Source: Leucobacter rhizosphaerae (GTDB lineage Bacteria > Actinomycetota > Actinomycetes > Actinomycetales > Microbacteriaceae). From it: DNA of 64,000 bases. How positions within the stretch are numbered: the stretch's first letter is position 1; every line of letters begins with the position of its first letter. The position numbers were made by a program, and so were the translations under genes. The stretch lies in the NCBI RefSeq assembly GCF_022919175.1, contig NZ_CP095043.1, positions 1,054,001-1,118,000 of the forward strand. The letters run 5' to 3'. Below, in pieces: positions 43,230 through 55,852 of this stretch. Under the pieces are notes generated by a model. It made no database searches, was not told the DNA's origin, and saw only the letters and a list, made by a program, of their open reading frames with translations.

Positions 43230-44396
43230 CTATCGTGCGTTGGCGAGTTCGGCGGCCTTGTCGGCGCCCTCGTCCATGGTCTCCGCGAGCGTGACGAGCG
43301 GGTGCGCGGCATCGTTCAGGATCTGGCGGCCCTCGACGACGTTGTTGCCGTCGAGACGCACGACGAGGGGCTTGTTGGCCGCGTCGCCGAGCTTCGCGAG
43401 CGCTCCCACGATGCCGTTCGCCACGGCGTCGCAGGCGGTGATGCCGCCGAAGACGTTGACGAAGACCGATTTCACCTGCGGATCGCCGAGGATCACGTCG
43501 AGACCGGCGGCCATCACCTCGGCCGAGGCTCCACCTCCGATATCGAGGAAGTTCGCGGGCTTCACGCCGCCGTGGTTCTCACCGGCGTATGCGACGACGT
43601 CGAGGGTGGACATGACGAGGCCCGCACCGTTGCCGATGACGCCCACCTCGCCGTCGAGCTTCACGTAGTTGAGATCCTGCTCCTTGGCCTTCGCCTCGAG
43701 CGGGTCCTCCGCGGCCTTGTCGGCGAGTGCGTCGTGCTCGGGCTGACGGAACTCGGCGTTCTCGTCGAGCGAGACCTTGCCGTCGAGCGCGATGATGTCC
43801 CCGGCGCCGGTCAGCACGAGGGGGTTCACCTCGACGAGCGTCGCGTCCTCACCGGTGTAGACGGCGTAGAGCTTCTCGAAGACCGCAGCGACCTTCGCGA
43901 CGAGTTCCTCGGGGAAGTTCGCCGCGCGGGCGATCTCCTCGGCCTTCGCCGCATCGATCCCGACGATCGGATCCACCTCGATGCGCGCGAGCGCCTCCGG
44001 CTTCTCGACCGCGAGCTGCTCGATCTCCATGCCGCCCTCGACGCTGCAGAGCGACAGGTACGACCGGTTCGCGCGGTCGAGCAGCACGGAGAAGTAGAAC
44101 TCCTCCGCGATGTCCGCGCCGGCGGCGACCATGACGCGCTGCACGACGTGGCCCTTGATGTCGAGGCCGAGAATGGCCTCCGCCGCCGCGAACGCCTCGT
44201 CGGCGTTCTTCGCGACCTTGACGCCGCCGGCCTTGCCGCGGCCGCCGGTCTTCACCTGCGCCTTGACGACGACCACGCCGCCGATGCGTTCTGCAGCGGC
44301 ACGAGCCTCTTCCGGCGTATCGGCGGTGATGCCGGCGAGGACCGGTACGCCGTAGCGCTCAAAAAGATCTCGTGCCTGGTACTCGTACAGATCCAC
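43230..44396 (-). CDS. sucC: Succinyl-CoA synthetase, beta subunit
   Basis: The 388-residue ATP-grasp beta subunit. It starts [19 protein letters not shown] from a GTG at 44396 with AAAGGA six bases upstream; a longer frame upstream is noise. [37 protein letters not shown] and the C-terminal [17 protein letters not shown] are family hallmarks. It forms the operon sucC-sucD. A short inverted repeat (44443-44456) lies in its 82-bp leader. Confidence 0.97.
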   Translation of the reverse strand: MDLYEYQARDLFERYGVPVLAGITADTPEEARAAAERIGGVVVVKAQVKTGGRGKAGGVKVAKNADEAFAAAEAILGLDIKGHVVQRVMVAAGADIAEEFYFSVLLDRANRSYLSLCSVEGGMEIEQLAVEKPEALARIEVDPIVGIDAAKAEEIARAANFPEELVAKVAAVFEKLYAVYTGEDATLVEVNPLVLTGAGDIIALDGKVSLDENAEFRQPEHDALADKAAEDPLEAKAKEQDLNYVKLDGEVGVIGNGAGLVMSTLDVVAYAGENHGGVKPANFLDIGGGASAEVMAAGLDVILGDPQVKSVFVNVFGGITACDAVANGIVGALAKLGDAANKPLVVRLDGNNVVEGRQILNDAAHPLVTLAETMDEGADKAAELANAR

Positions 44397-44442
44397 GTAC
44401 TGTCCTTTGCTTGGGATTCTTCGGTGCCCGAGGCAGAAAATG

Positions 44443-44456
44443 TCTCGATGTCGAGA
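44443..44456. promoter_or_regulatory. Short inverted repeat in the sucC leader
   Basis: TCTCGA-TG-TCGAGA is a perfect 6-bp inverted repeat 47 bp upstream of the sucC start. It could be an operator. The symmetry is short, so chance is possible. Confidence 0.3.
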
Positions 44457-44478
44457 GAAGTCGACCGCAGGAAGTCTA

Positions 44479-45531
44479 TCACTGCGGTGCGGAATCAGCG
44501 TCGGCCGCGGTCTGGTCCACGGCACGCTTCGCGCGGTACAAACGGGTGTCCGCGTCCGCGATCGCCTCCGTGAGGGCAGCGCCCGGATCGAGCGGCGCGA
44601 CCCCCCAGGACCAGGCGTACTCCGATGCCGCTCGGAGGTCGCGCAACAGGGCGCTCGTCGCCGCGACATCCCGGCGGAAGACGAGTACGAACTCATCGCC
44701 TCCGAGTCGTGCGACGACACCGCCGCGTCGAGCGTGCGGGCCGCGTTTGCCGACGAGGCCCTGCCACGCGACCACGGTGTCGCGCAGCGCCGCATCTCCC
44801 GCGAGGTGACCGCCCCGCTCATTCAAGGTTCGGAAGTCGTCGAAGTCGACCACAGCGAGCGCCACCGGCTCTCCGCGGCGACGCGCGCTCGCTCGGAGTC
44901 GACGCGACTGGACGAGCAGTCCGCGTCGATTCACAGCCCCCGTCAGCGGGTCGGTGATGGATTGCAGGTGCGCCTGCCTGCGGACCGCCCGAGCACCCTC
45001 GAAGCAGAACACGGCCACGAGCAGCGCAGTTCCGACGGTGACCCCGGCGGACACCACCCCGTGCCCGAGTCCCGGGTGGATGACGAGCAGCACCACGTAC
45101 CGTGCAAGACTCAGCGCCATCATGATGCGCCCCACAAGGCTCCGATAGAACCAGCCGAGATAGAGCGCGATCATCGGGAGCTCGAGCAGTGCATTGATCT
45201 CAGCGTGAGCGTGTCCCGCGAACAGCAGGAAGTAGGTCGACCACCACTCGATGCCGGCGACGATCACGATTCCCGCCCAGCGCGGGAACCGGCGCCCGCA
45301 GGCGAGTGGGATGACGGCCGCGCAGACGTAGAGCACCAGCCACGAGGTGACCGCGGCACGTTCGATGTGGGGGTGTCCGAACACGAGGTCGGAGACGAAG
45401 ACGATGGCGAGCACGAGGGAGAGGAGACTGCTGAGGATCGAGAATGGGCTCTGCCAGCGCACGAACGCGTTCCAGAGCCGCACCGGGACGTCGTGGAGCG
45501 TCGGCGTCCGCGCTGCTGACCGCCTATCCAT
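44479..45531 (-). CDS. Membrane GGDEF protein (diguanylate cyclase), second of pair
   Basis: A 350-residue protein with about six N-terminal membrane segments (residues about 20-180) and a C-terminal GGDEF domain. The active-site loop is [11 protein letters not shown] and the domain opens with [15 protein letters not shown], so synthesis of cyclic di-GMP from GTP is expected. The ATG at 45531 overlaps the upstream paralogue by 8 nt. The middle of the domain has an unusual [11 protein letters not shown] insert before the active site. No EAL or PilZ protein is in the window. Confidence 0.87.
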   Translation of the reverse strand: MDRRSAARTPTLHDVPVRLWNAFVRWQSPFSILSSLLSLVLAIVFVSDLVFGHPHIERAAVTSWLVLYVCAAVIPLACGRRFPRWAGIVIVAGIEWWSTYFLLFAGHAHAEINALLELPMIALYLGWFYRSLVGRIMMALSLARYVVLLVIHPGLGHGVVSAGVTVGTALLVAVFCFEGARAVRRQAHLQSITDPLTGAVNRRGLLVQSRRLRASARRRGEPVALAVVDFDDFRTLNERGGHLAGDAALRDTVVAWQGLVGKRGPHARRGGVVARLGGDEFVLVFRRDVAATSALLRDLRAASEYAWSWGVAPLDPGAALTEAIADADTRLYRAKRAVDQTAADADSAPQ

Positions 45532-46528
45532 GCAGGTGCCCGCGCTTGCAGCGCTTCTGCTCGAACAGCGCGGTGTCGGCACGGGCCAGCAGGGTCGTCA
45601 CGGTGTCGGCCTCGGTCGATTCCGCGATCCCGTAGGACCACGCGTGCGCAGCCGCGAGCTGCAAGCGATCCATGACCGCCTCCGCCGCCGCAGCGGTCGT
45701 ACCCGGGAACAGGATCACGAACTCGTCGCCGCCGATGCGGGCGACAATATCCTGGACCCGGATCCCCTCCCGCCACTCACGGACCGCTCCCGTGAGCGCG
45801 GCATCACCGGCCGCGTGCCCGAGATCATCGTTGAGCCGCTTGAAATTGTCGAAGTCGATCGCCACGAGCGCGCACGCTCCCCTCGAGGACCGACGGCGCA
45901 GCTCCGAGTCCAGATGCTCGATGAGCCCTGCACGGTTCACCGCGGTCGTCAGGGGATCGAGTCGGGCTTTCCGAGTGGTGCGGAGCCAGAGGTAGGTTCC
46001 CGCAAAGAAGCAGAAGAGCAGGCTCAGCAAGCCGTGTACGGCAACGGGCACCCCGATGTCGCCGTCGGGCCAGAACAGCGGGTTCGAGAGCATCGCCGCA
46101 CCGAACGCCAGGGAACACACCGCGATCAGCCAGGTGGCGACGCCCGGGCGCACGAACCAGCCGAGGTAGAACGCGACGACGGGCAGTTGCTGCACCGAGG
46201 ACACCACGGATTGAGGATCGTCCTGCAGGCTCAAGAAGTACGTCTGCGACGAGACGAAGACCCCGACCGCGGTGAGGCCGATCCACCGCGGCACCCGGGA
46301 TCCCAGCATGAACGCCGCAGCGCTGCCCGACAGGCAGATCACGAGGAGCGTCCAGAGCAGCCACCGATTCGTCATGTGGCGGTGGAAGATGAGATCGATC
46401 ACGAGGGTGAGACTCAGCAGCAGCGCCGCGCACGTCAAATAGAGCGAGTGCGCGTCCTGCCGACGAAAGAGCAGCGCGACCCTCGACACGCCCACCCGAT
46501 GCGCCCCAGCCACAGCTTCAGCGTACAC
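45524..46528 (-). CDS. Membrane GGDEF protein (diguanylate cyclase), first of pair
   Basis: A 334-residue paralogue of its neighbour, with about six N-terminal membrane segments and a GGDEF domain carrying RIGGDEFVILF and a DPLTTAVNRAGLIEHLD opening. Several segments align with the second copy (YLGWF, IDFDNF versus VDFDDF). A GTG at 46528 is preferred because farther starts would enter the divergent TetR gene; GGAAA precedes it. The tandem arrangement suggests an old duplication and coupled expression. The signal sensed is unknown. Confidence 0.85.
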   Translation of the reverse strand: MYAEAVAGAHRVGVSRVALLFRRQDAHSLYLTCAALLLSLTLVIDLIFHRHMTNRWLLWTLLVICLSGSAAAFMLGSRVPRWIGLTAVGVFVSSQTYFLSLQDDPQSVVSSVQQLPVVAFYLGWFVRPGVATWLIAVCSLAFGAAMLSNPLFWPDGDIGVPVAVHGLLSLLFCFFAGTYLWLRTTRKARLDPLTTAVNRAGLIEHLDSELRRRSSRGACALVAIDFDNFKRLNDDLGHAAGDAALTGAVREWREGIRVQDIVARIGGDEFVILFPGTTAAAAEAVMDRLQLAAAHAWSYGIAESTEADTVTTLLARADTALFEQKRCKRGHLHG

Positions 46529-46622
46529 ATCATTTCCAGAGGTTTTTAGGCCGAAGTCGAAAGTCCACCTCGAGGCCCCCCGGGCCGGGTGCTCCCAGGG
46601 TCCGCGAGTACACTCGACCGGA

Positions 46623-47285
46623 ATGGGGACCCCTCCGAGTAAGAGAATGAGACGAGTGCAGACACCCAATGAACCGAAGCCTGAAGGGCTTCGCGCGCGC
46701 AAGCGGCGCGCAACCGAAAACGCGATCGAAACCTCGGCCGTTCGACTGGCGCTGGACCTCGGCGTCGAGAACGTGACCGTCGAAGCGATCTGCGAGCGCG
46801 CGGACATTTCGCGCAGCACGTTCTTCAACTATTTTTCCTCGCGCGACTACGCGATCGTCGGCCGCGCCATCAGCATCCCCGAGGGCAGCGAGGCGCTGTC
46901 GGTGCTCGACAGCAGCCCCGACAACCTCCCGCTCGGCCTGTTCCGGTTGCTCTTCGCGGCGATCGGGCACAGCCACGTGAACGGCGAGGTCGCGCGTCTG
47001 CGCGCTGAGCTGATCGCGCAGCAGCCCAGCGCGGGCCGACTCACCATCACCTCGCTGCTCGAGTCGAGCTTCCAGCTCGTCTCGACCGCGGTGCTCTGGC
47101 TGCACCAGCACCCGGAGCACGCCAAGCTGGACTCCCCCGAGCTCGAGGCGACCCTCGCGGTCAATCTCGTGCACGGAGTGATCACCGCGCGGATGACGGA
47201 GTGGATGACGAGCACGGACGACGTCACGGCCGACGAGTCGGACTTCGTGCGGGTGATGGAGCAGGTCCGCCGGCTCATCGGCTGA
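46623..47285 (+). CDS. TetR-family transcriptional regulator
   Basis: A protein of up to 220 residues with an N-terminal TetR helix-turn-helix (about 30-75: TVEAICERADISRSTFFNYFSSRDYAI) and a helical ligand domain. The start could be 46623 or the ATG at 46647; neither has a strong ribosome site. It is divergent from the tandem GGDEF genes across about 95 bp, so it may regulate them or itself. The C-terminal part resembles the mycobacterial AcrR-type domains but no ligand can be named. Confidence 0.83.
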   Translation: MGTPPSKRMRRVQTPNEPKPEGLRARKRRATENAIETSAVRLALDLGVENVTVEAICERADISRSTFFNYFSSRDYAIVGRAISIPEGSEALSVLDSSPDNLPLGLFRLLFAAIGHSHVNGEVARLRAELIAQQPSAGRLTITSLLESSFQLVSTAVLWLHQHPEHAKLDSPELEATLAVNLVHGVITARMTEWMTSTDDVTADESDFVRVMEQVRRLIG

Positions 47286-47301
47286 TCGGCTGATCAGACC
47301 C

Positions 47302-47350
47302 CGCGGTCAGCGCGGCCGACGGCTCCCGCGCGGTCAGCGCGGCCGACGGC

Positions 47351-47352
<2 letters not shown>
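47302..47352. repeat. 24-bp direct repeat overlapping the pcrA stop codon
   Basis: CGCGGTCAGCGCGGCCGACG plus GCTC (47302-47325) is repeated exactly at 47329-47352. The second copy overlaps the pcrA stop region; the first lies in the gap beyond the TetR gene. Confidence 0.8.
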
Positions 47353-49912
<2,560 letters not shown>

Positions 49913-50005
49913 CGTGCTCCCAGTCTAGGAGCCCCCTCCGACATTCGCCGCGCCGGGGCACCCGGCCGGGCCGCGGCGGCACCGGCTTTCAGAGAGAATG
50001 GGGGG

Positions 50006-51007
50006 ATGGCAGGATCATCGACCCCCCGACCATCGGTGCTCGTGTTCGCGACGGGCGGCACGATCGGCATGCGCGCGACCGACAAGGGGCTCGCCCCGGA
50101 TCCCGATTTCCCGGAGGTGCTCGATGCGCTCGTCGCGGAGATCGCGGCACCGCTCGGGGTCGACTGGCGGGTCAATCACCTCCTGCCGTCCATCGACAGC
50201 GCGAACGCCGACGCCGGCACCGCCCCGCGCATCGCCCGCGCGGTCCGGGCGCGGGTGCGGACCCAGCGGCCCCGCGGCGTCGTGATCCTGCACGGCACCG
50301 ACACCCTCGCCTTCGCGGCGGCCCGGCTGGCGTTCGAGCTGAGCGACCTCGCCGTGCCCGTGGTGGTCACCGGCAGCCAGCTGCCCCACGGCGATCCCGA
50401 CACCGACGCCACCGCGAACCTGACCCTCGCCATGCGCACCGCGCTCCGCGCCGCTCCCGGGTCGCCGGTCTCGGTCGCGTTCGGCGGGTCGATCCTGCCC
50501 GCCGTGCGCGCGACGAAGCACAGCAGCGTCGCCCTCGAGGCCTTCCGCGCGGAGCTTCCGCTCGCCCCGTCCCCGGCGGGGGTGCCGCAGGTGCCGGGCG
50601 GGCAGGACGCCCGCGATCCCGCGCGTGTGCTGGCGTACTCCTTCGTACCCGCAACCATCGCGGCCGACCTGCGCGCCGCGACGGGCGGGCACCCCGACGG
50701 TCTGATCCTGGAGTGCTACGGCAGCGGGAACGCCCCCATGGGGCGGCCCGGCATGCTCGGCGTGCTGCGCGAGATCTGCGCCGAGATGCCGGTCGTGGCG
50801 ATCTCGCAGTGCACGACCGGAGGGGTCGACCTCCACCGCTACGCCGTGGGCCACGAGCTCGCGGCTGCGGGCGTGATCGACGGCGGCGACCTCACGATGG
50901 AGGCGGCCACCGCCAAACTCGGCTACCTCATCGATCACGGCTTCTCCGGCGCTGAGCTCGCGGAACAGCTGCGGCGCAACCTCGTCGGGGAGCGTATCGG
51001 CCGGTAG
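50006..51007 (+). CDS. ansA: L-asparaginase (type I family)
   Basis: Hydrolyses asparagine to aspartate. The 333-residue protein has both catalytic Thr motifs: ATGGTIGM near residue 15 and HGTDTLAFAAARL near 95, with FGGSILPA. No signal peptide is seen, so it is cytoplasmic. A GGGGGG run precedes the ATG. The GDPD gene converges on it nine bases downstream. Other small amides are possible substrates. Confidence 0.92.
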   Translation: MAGSSTPRPSVLVFATGGTIGMRATDKGLAPDPDFPEVLDALVAEIAAPLGVDWRVNHLLPSIDSANADAGTAPRIARAVRARVRTQRPRGVVILHGTDTLAFAAARLAFELSDLAVPVVVTGSQLPHGDPDTDATANLTLAMRTALRAAPGSPVSVAFGGSILPAVRATKHSSVALEAFRAELPLAPSPAGVPQVPGGQDARDPARVLAYSFVPATIAADLRAATGGHPDGLILECYGSGNAPMGRPGMLGVLREICAEMPVVAISQCTTGGVDLHRYAVGHELAAAGVIDGGDLTMEAATAKLGYLIDHGFSGAELAEQLRRNLVGERIGR

Positions 51008-51016
51008 TCGTCGGGG

Positions 51017-52069
51017 TCAGGATCCCGCGTCGCGGATCGCGACACCGAGATCCGGATGGTCCACGAAGATCCCGTCGACACCGGAGCTCACCACGAGCGC
51101 GAACTCGCTCTGCCAGTCCCCCCACTCGCCCCCGCGCACGGAGGTCTGGAAGCGGACGCTCAGATAGCGGTTCTCGGGTCGCAGCGTCCAGGTGTAGACC
51201 CGGAGCCCCCGGGCGTGGGCGCGCGCCACGAGATTCGTCGGCCCCACCGCGCGGCCGAGCGCGTTCACCCGGATCAGGTTGCCCTTCGCGACGCTCACGC
51301 CGTCGACGCGTCGGGCGAGGAAGTCGAGCCCGGCATCGCTGCGGTACCAGGCGTAACTGCGGGCGCGCGTCGGCCCGGCGATCTCGTCGGCCGGGGCTCC
51401 GAAGCGCTCCGCGAGGAACACCAGCTCGGCTCGCACGCCGTCATCCCGCAGCCGCTCGAGCACCCCGAGCTCGAAGGACTCGATCACGAGCCGCTCGGGC
51501 CGGTCGTCCCAGCCCGCGCGCGCCAGCTCGACGCGCAGCATCGCGGCCAGGTCGTGCCCGATCTCCCGGAAGAACTGCGCGTGCTTCACCTCCACGACGA
51601 CCCGGAGAGGCCGCCCGCGCCGGGCGCTCTCCTCGTCGATGATCGCGAACACGTCGCTGAGTCGGAGGATCGGCTCGGTGTCGTTGTACTCCCGGTTGTC
51701 GGGGCGCACGCGCGGCAGGCGCTCGCGGCAGCGCAGGGTCGCCAGCTCGGCCCAGGTGAAGTCCTCCGTGAACCACCCGGTGAGTCGCTTTCCATCCACG
51801 ACCTTGCTCGTGCGGCGCGCGGCGAACTCGGGGTGATCCGCCACATCGGTGGTGCCGGAGATCTCGTTCTCGTGCCGCACGACGAGCACGCCGTCGCGCG
51901 TCGCGACGATGTCGGGCTCCACCGCGTCGGCTCCGAGCTCGCAGGCGAGGCGGTACGACGACGCGCTGTGCTCCGGGCGGTACCCCGGGGCCCCGCGGTG
52001 ACCGATGATCAGCAGCGGGCTCGATGCCGAGGCGTCCGGGGACGGACGCGGCGTTCCTCGAAGGGGCAT
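51017..52069 (-). CDS. Glycerophosphodiester phosphodiesterase
   Basis: A 350-residue GDPD-family protein. The metal and catalytic motifs are GHRGAPGYRPEHS and EPDIVATRDGVLVVRHENE near residues 23-70, with a distal VEVKH and a final GVDGIFVDHPDLG. It hydrolyses glycerophosphodiesters to glycerol-3-phosphate and alcohols. There is no signal peptide, unlike many GlpQ enzymes, so it is probably cytoplasmic, or exported by an unseen route. It is convergent with ansA and divergent from the YccA gene. Confidence 0.9.
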   Translation of the reverse strand: MPLRGTPRPSPDASASSPLLIIGHRGAPGYRPEHSASSYRLACELGADAVEPDIVATRDGVLVVRHENEISGTTDVADHPEFAARRTSKVVDGKRLTGWFTEDFTWAELATLRCRERLPRVRPDNREYNDTEPILRLSDVFAIIDEESARRGRPLRVVVEVKHAQFFREIGHDLAAMLRVELARAGWDDRPERLVIESFELGVLERLRDDGVRAELVFLAERFGAPADEIAGPTRARSYAWYRSDAGLDFLARRVDGVSVAKGNLIRVNALGRAVGPTNLVARAHARGLRVYTWTLRPENRYLSVRFQTSVRGGEWGDWQSEFALVVSSGVDGIFVDHPDLGVAIRDAGS

Positions 52070-52208
52070 GGCACCAGCCTAGGTCACGCGGGGCCTGGGA
52101 TCGGGGGCTGCTGCGCTCCCGGCGAACGGCGCGGAAATCCACAGCCCCGACCAAGGCGCCCCCCGGTAGTCTGGACAAGACCCATACGCCTGGAAAGGAA
52201 TCCGACGC

Positions 52209-53075
52209 ATGAGCAACCCGGCTCTCAGCAACAACCCAGCACTCAACGGCAAGTCACTGTCCGCTGACGAGCTGCGCCGCATCTACGATCAGCCCGCCGC
52301 ACAGACCCAGCGCCCGGGCATCGACGCCCCGGTGACCGAGGCCGGCTTCGGGGGCCAGCAGCCGCCGACGATCCAGCCCTCCGACACGCCCATGACCTAC
52401 GAGAACACGATCTCGAAGACCGTGATGCTGTTCCTCGTCGTGCTCGCGTTCGGCGCCGTCGGCTGGTTCACGGCGCTCAACTTCGGAGCGCTCGGCATGG
52501 GCGTCGTCATCGTCTCGGCGATCGTCGGCCTGGTGCTCGGCCTCGTCAACGCGTTCAAGAAGGAGCCGAGCGTTCCGCTCATCGTGCTCTACGCCGTCTT
52601 CCAGGGCGTGTTCCTCGGCGGTATCTCCGGCATCTTCGAGTCGCAGTGGTCCGGGATCGTCGCGCAGGCGGTGATCGGCACCCTCGCCGTGTTCGGCGTG
52701 ACCCTGCTCCTCTTCCGCAGCGGCAAGGTGCGCACGAGCCCCCGCGCGAACAAGATCTTCCTCATCGCGATCGTGGGCTACGCGGCGTTCTCGCTCGTGA
52801 ACGTGATCCTCATGGTGACCGGAGCCAACACGGACCCTTGGGGCCTGCGCGGCGCGACGCTGTTCGGGATCCCCCTGGGTGTGCTCATCGGCGGCCTCGC
52901 CGTGCTGCTCGCCGCGTACTCGCTGGTGATGGACTTCGAGCTCATCCAGAACGGCGTCAAGAACCGCGTGCCCGAGAAGTGGGCGTGGTCCGCGGCCTTC
53001 GGCCTGATGGTCACGCTGATCTGGCTCTACGTCGAGATCCTGCGCATCCTCGCGATCCTGCGCGGCAGCAACTAG
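52209..53075 (+). CDS. Bax1-I/YccA-family membrane protein
   Basis: A 288-residue protein. The first 60 residues are cytosolic and Asn/Pro/Gln-rich (SNPALSNNPALNGKSL, then TQRPGIDAPV). Seven hydrophobic segments follow and the late NGVKNRVPEKWAWSAAFGL is the family signature region. Bacterial relatives (YccA, BsYetJ) modulate FtsH or leak calcium; actinobacterial ones are often annotated as Bax inhibitor-1. GGAAAGGA precedes the ATG. The function here is inferred from family only. Confidence 0.88.
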   Translation: MSNPALSNNPALNGKSLSADELRRIYDQPAAQTQRPGIDAPVTEAGFGGQQPPTIQPSDTPMTYENTISKTVMLFLVVLAFGAVGWFTALNFGALGMGVVIVSAIVGLVLGLVNAFKKEPSVPLIVLYAVFQGVFLGGISGIFESQWSGIVAQAVIGTLAVFGVTLLLFRSGKVRTSPRANKIFLIAIVGYAAFSLVNVILMVTGANTDPWGLRGATLFGIPLGVLIGGLAVLLAAYSLVMDFELIQNGVKNRVPEKWAWSAAFGLMVTLIWLYVEILRILAILRGSN

Positions 53076-53140
53076 CGCCGCACGTCCGCGCCGCTCCGCT
53101 CGCGCGCTTCGCGCCGAAGCAGCTCACGCGGTGCTCACCC

Positions 53141-53178
53141 CTCAGGCGGTTAGAATCTCTCGGTTCCGACCGCCTGAG
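53141..53178. terminator. Stem-loop between the YccA and DUF1801 genes
   Basis: CTCAGGCGGT (53141-53150) pairs perfectly with ACCGCCTGAG (53169-53178), 18-nt loop. The loop contains TTAGAATCTC, an A+T-rich tract that could be a promoter element. Terminator for the YccA gene is the likeliest role. The rest of the 156-bp gap holds nothing recognisable. Confidence 0.6.
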
Positions 53179-53231
53179 TCGTCTCCCCCGCATGACGTGC
53201 CGGGCGACGTGCCGCGTGGCATACTGCGTGT

Positions 53232-53606
53232 ATGAGCACGGCGCACCCGAACACCCAGGTGACCGACTACATCGCTGCCCTCCCGGAGACGGTCCGAGTC
53301 AGGGTTGCGAGCATCTACGCCCGAGCGCGAGAGGTCGTGCCCGATGCCGAGGAGGGACTGAGCTACGGCATGCCCGCACTCCTCTATCGCGGCAAGGGCC
53401 TGATCTCGGTCATGCACACGAAGAAGCACATCGGCGTGTATCCCTACGGCAATCTCGGCGATCTCGCCGACGCCGTGACCGCGGCCGGGCTGGGCAGCAC
53501 CAAGGGCTCGATCCACTTGGGGAGGGACCAGTCGATTCCGACCGAGCTGCTCGACCGCTTCCTGCACCGCCGCGTGGCCCAGATCGAGGAGCGCGCCGCG
53601 CACTAG
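53232..53606 (+). CDS. DUF1801-domain protein
   Basis: A 124-residue small protein of the DUF1801/YdhG-like fold: VTDYIAALPETVRVRVASI, EEGLSYGMPALLYRGKGL, MHTKKHIGVYPYG and a final GSIHLGRDQSIPTELLDRFL. The pattern is strongly conserved in bacteria. A few members are linked to iron chaperone activity, most are unstudied. It converges with guaA. Confidence 0.88.
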   Translation: MSTAHPNTQVTDYIAALPETVRVRVASIYARAREVVPDAEEGLSYGMPALLYRGKGLISVMHTKKHIGVYPYGNLGDLADAVTAAGLGSTKGSIHLGRDQSIPTELLDRFLHRRVAQIEERAAH

Positions 53607-53651
53607 GCTGCGTCCCCTCGGTCGGGGCCGAGCCGGCCTGACACACGAGAA

Positions 53652-53677
53652 AGGGGCCCGGTGAATGCCAGGCCCCT
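53652..53677. terminator. Terminator between DUF1801 and guaA
   Basis: AGGGGCC (53652-53658) pairs with GGCCCCT (53671-53677). A second perfect palindrome, TGACGCCG-C-CGGCGTCA (53690-53706), overlaps the guaA stop. Both lie between convergent genes. Confidence 0.65.
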
Positions 53678-53703
53678 CACTCCTTACCGTGACGCCGCCG
53701 GCG

Positions 53704-55287
53704 TCACTCCCACTCGATCGTCCCCGGCGGCTTCGACGTCACGTCGAGCACCACCCGGTTCACCTCGGGCACCTGGTTCGTGATGCGGTTCGAGATCCGC
53801 GCGAGCACGTCGTAGGGCACGCGGGTCCAGTCCGCGGTCATCGCGTCCTCGGACGACACGGGACGCAGCACGATCGGGTGACCGTACGTGCGGCCGTCGC
53901 CCTGCACGCCCACCGAGCGCACGTCCGCGAGCAGCACGACCGGGCACTGCCAGATCTCCGCGTCGAGCCCTGCCGCGGTCAGCTCCGCGCGCGCGATCGC
54001 GTCGGCCTCGCGCAGCGTCTCGAGACGGTCGCGCGTGACCTCGCCGACGATCCGGATCCCGAGTCCGGGTCCGGGGAACGGCTGGCGGCCGACGATCGCC
54101 TCGGGAATCCCGAGCTCGCGGCCGATCGCGCGCACCTCGTCCTTGAACAGCGTGCGGAGGGGCTCGATGAGTTCGAAGTCGAGGTCGTCGGGCAGCCCGC
54201 CGACGTTGTGGTGCGACTTGATGTTCGCGGTGCCGGATCCGCCGCCCGACTCGACCACGTCGGGGTACAGCGTGCCCTGCACGAGGAACTTGACCTGCTC
54301 GCCGTCGGCCTTCGCCTCGTCGACGAGATCGCGCTGCACCTGCTCGAACGAGCGGATGAACTCGCGCCCGATGATCTTGCGCTTCTCCTCGGGATCGGTG
54401 ACCCCAGCGAGGTGACCGAGGAACGTGTCGGCGGCCTCGACTGTGATGAGGTGGACGCCGGTCGACTGCACGTAGTCCTGCTCGACCTGCTCGCGCTCGC
54501 CCTTGCGGAGCAGCCCGTGGTCGACGAACACCGCGGTGAGCTGGTCACCGATCGCACGGTGCACGAGCGCCGTGGAGACCGCGGAGTCGACACCGCCGGA
54601 GAGCGCGGAGATGACGCGGGCCGACCCGACCTGCTCACGGATGCGGGCGATCTGCTCCGCGATCACGTTGCCGGCGTTCCAGTCGTTCGCGATCCCGGCG
54701 ACGTGGTGCAGGAAGTTCTCGAGGATCTCCTGCCCGTGGTCGGAGTGGCGCACCTCGGGGTGCCACTGCACGCCGTACAGACGCCGCTCGGCGCTGCCGA
54801 ACGCGGCGACCGGCGTGACCGCGGTCTTCGCGAGCACCTCGAAGCCCGCGGGGGCCTCCTGCACGGCGTCGCCGTGGCTCATCCAGACGTTCTGCGCCTC
54901 GGGCTGGCCGCCCAGGATCGCCCCGCCGCCGCCGAGGATCTGCGCGTCGGTGGCGCCGTACTCGCGGTCGCCGGTGTTCCCGACGGTGCCGCCGAGCGCC
55001 CGGGCCATCACCTGGAAGCCGTAGCAGATGCCGAGCGTGGGGATCCCGAGCTCGAAGATGCTGTCGTCGAACTGCGGGGCGCCCTCGGCGTAGACCGAGG
55101 AGGGTCCGCCGGAGAGCACGATGCCCAGGGGCTGCTTCGCCTGCACCTCGGCAGCGGTGATGGTGTGCGGCACGAGTTCGGAGTAGACCCCCGCCTCGCG
55201 CACGCGCCGAGCGATCAGCTGCGCGTACTGCGCTCCGAAATCGACGACGAGCACCGGGCGGTGCCCGGTACCGGATTGTTCTGTCAT
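53704..55287 (-). CDS. guaA: GMP synthase (glutamine-hydrolysing)
   Basis: Aminates XMP to GMP. The 527-residue protein has the class I amidotransferase domain (nucleophile Cys88 in [16 protein letters not shown]), the ATP pyrophosphatase P-loop [16 protein letters not shown] and the C-terminal dimer domain ending in [11 protein letters not shown]. The ATG at 55287 overlaps the DUF3817 stop by 4 nt. It is the last gene of a run that includes guaB3 and guaB farther upstream, a normal actinobacterial arrangement. Confidence 0.97.
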   Translation of the reverse strand: MTEQSGTGHRPVLVVDFGAQYAQLIARRVREAGVYSELVPHTITAAEVQAKQPLGIVLSGGPSSVYAEGAPQFDDSIFELGIPTLGICYGFQVMARALGGTVGNTGDREYGATDAQILGGGGAILGGQPEAQNVWMSHGDAVQEAPAGFEVLAKTAVTPVAAFGSAERRLYGVQWHPEVRHSDHGQEILENFLHHVAGIANDWNAGNVIAEQIARIREQVGSARVISALSGGVDSAVSTALVHRAIGDQLTAVFVDHGLLRKGEREQVEQDYVQSTGVHLITVEAADTFLGHLAGVTDPEEKRKIIGREFIRSFEQVQRDLVDEAKADGEQVKFLVQGTLYPDVVESGGGSGTANIKSHHNVGGLPDDLDFELIEPLRTLFKDEVRAIGRELGIPEAIVGRQPFPGPGLGIRIVGEVTRDRLETLREADAIARAELTAAGLDAEIWQCPVVLLADVRSVGVQGDGRTYGHPIVLRPVSSEDAMTADWTRVPYDVLARISNRITNQVPEVNRVVLDVTSKPPGTIEWE

Positions 55288-55802
55288 GACTGACCTTCCG
55301 AGGACTTCGCGGCCGAGGCCGCGGCGGGTGAAGACGTGGGAGTCGGGTCCGCGGCCAGAGCCGCCTCGCGCTCCGCCAGGAATCGGTTGACCTCGCGCAC
55401 GATCCGTGCCTCGAGGAAGAACGACATGAAGGGGATGACCCCTCCGAGCGCGATGACGAGGAACCGGAGGAAGCCCCAGCGCATCGGGCTCCAGAGCATG
55501 AAGTCGGAGATCAGGTACACGACGTAGAACCAGCCGTGCGCGATGAGGATCGCCTTGAAGAGATCGAACCCGGCCGGCTGGAAGTCGCCCTCGAGCCCCT
55601 CGGCGGGCAGCGGCTCGAACTTCGCGAACGCCTCGGGGCTGAAGAGGTACAGCTGCACGTTGAAGCCGTACTTCATGATCATCACGGCCGTGAGCAGCAG
55701 CAGCATCACGCCGGTGATCACGGAGGTCACCTTGTAGACGTTCAGCGCCTTGCGGATGCGCGGATAGTCGGCGGGCTTGGGCTGCAGTTGCATGGCTTCC
55801 AT
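55284..55802 (-). CDS. DUF3817 small membrane protein
   Basis: A 172-residue protein with about four hydrophobic segments and the family core [18 protein letters not shown] with [21 protein letters not shown]3817 proteins are small actinobacterial integral membrane proteins of unknown role; they are commonly found next to guaA. Two starts are possible (55802 and 55793); the first is used. The tail after about residue 145 is Ala/Ser/Pro-rich. It overlaps guaA by 4 nt. Confidence 0.85.
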   Translation of the reverse strand: MEAMQLQPKPADYPRIRKALNVYKVTSVITGVMLLLLTAVMIMKYGFNVQLYLFSPEAFAKFEPLPAEGLEGDFQPAGFDLFKAILIAHGWFYVVYLISDFMLWSPMRWGFLRFLVIALGGVIPFMSFFLEARIVREVNRFLAEREAALAADPTPTSSPAAASAAKSSEGQS

Positions 55803-55852
55803 TCTATTGGACTCGGGGCAGGGGGTCTCGCCGTGCCGGATCGCGCGGCCGC

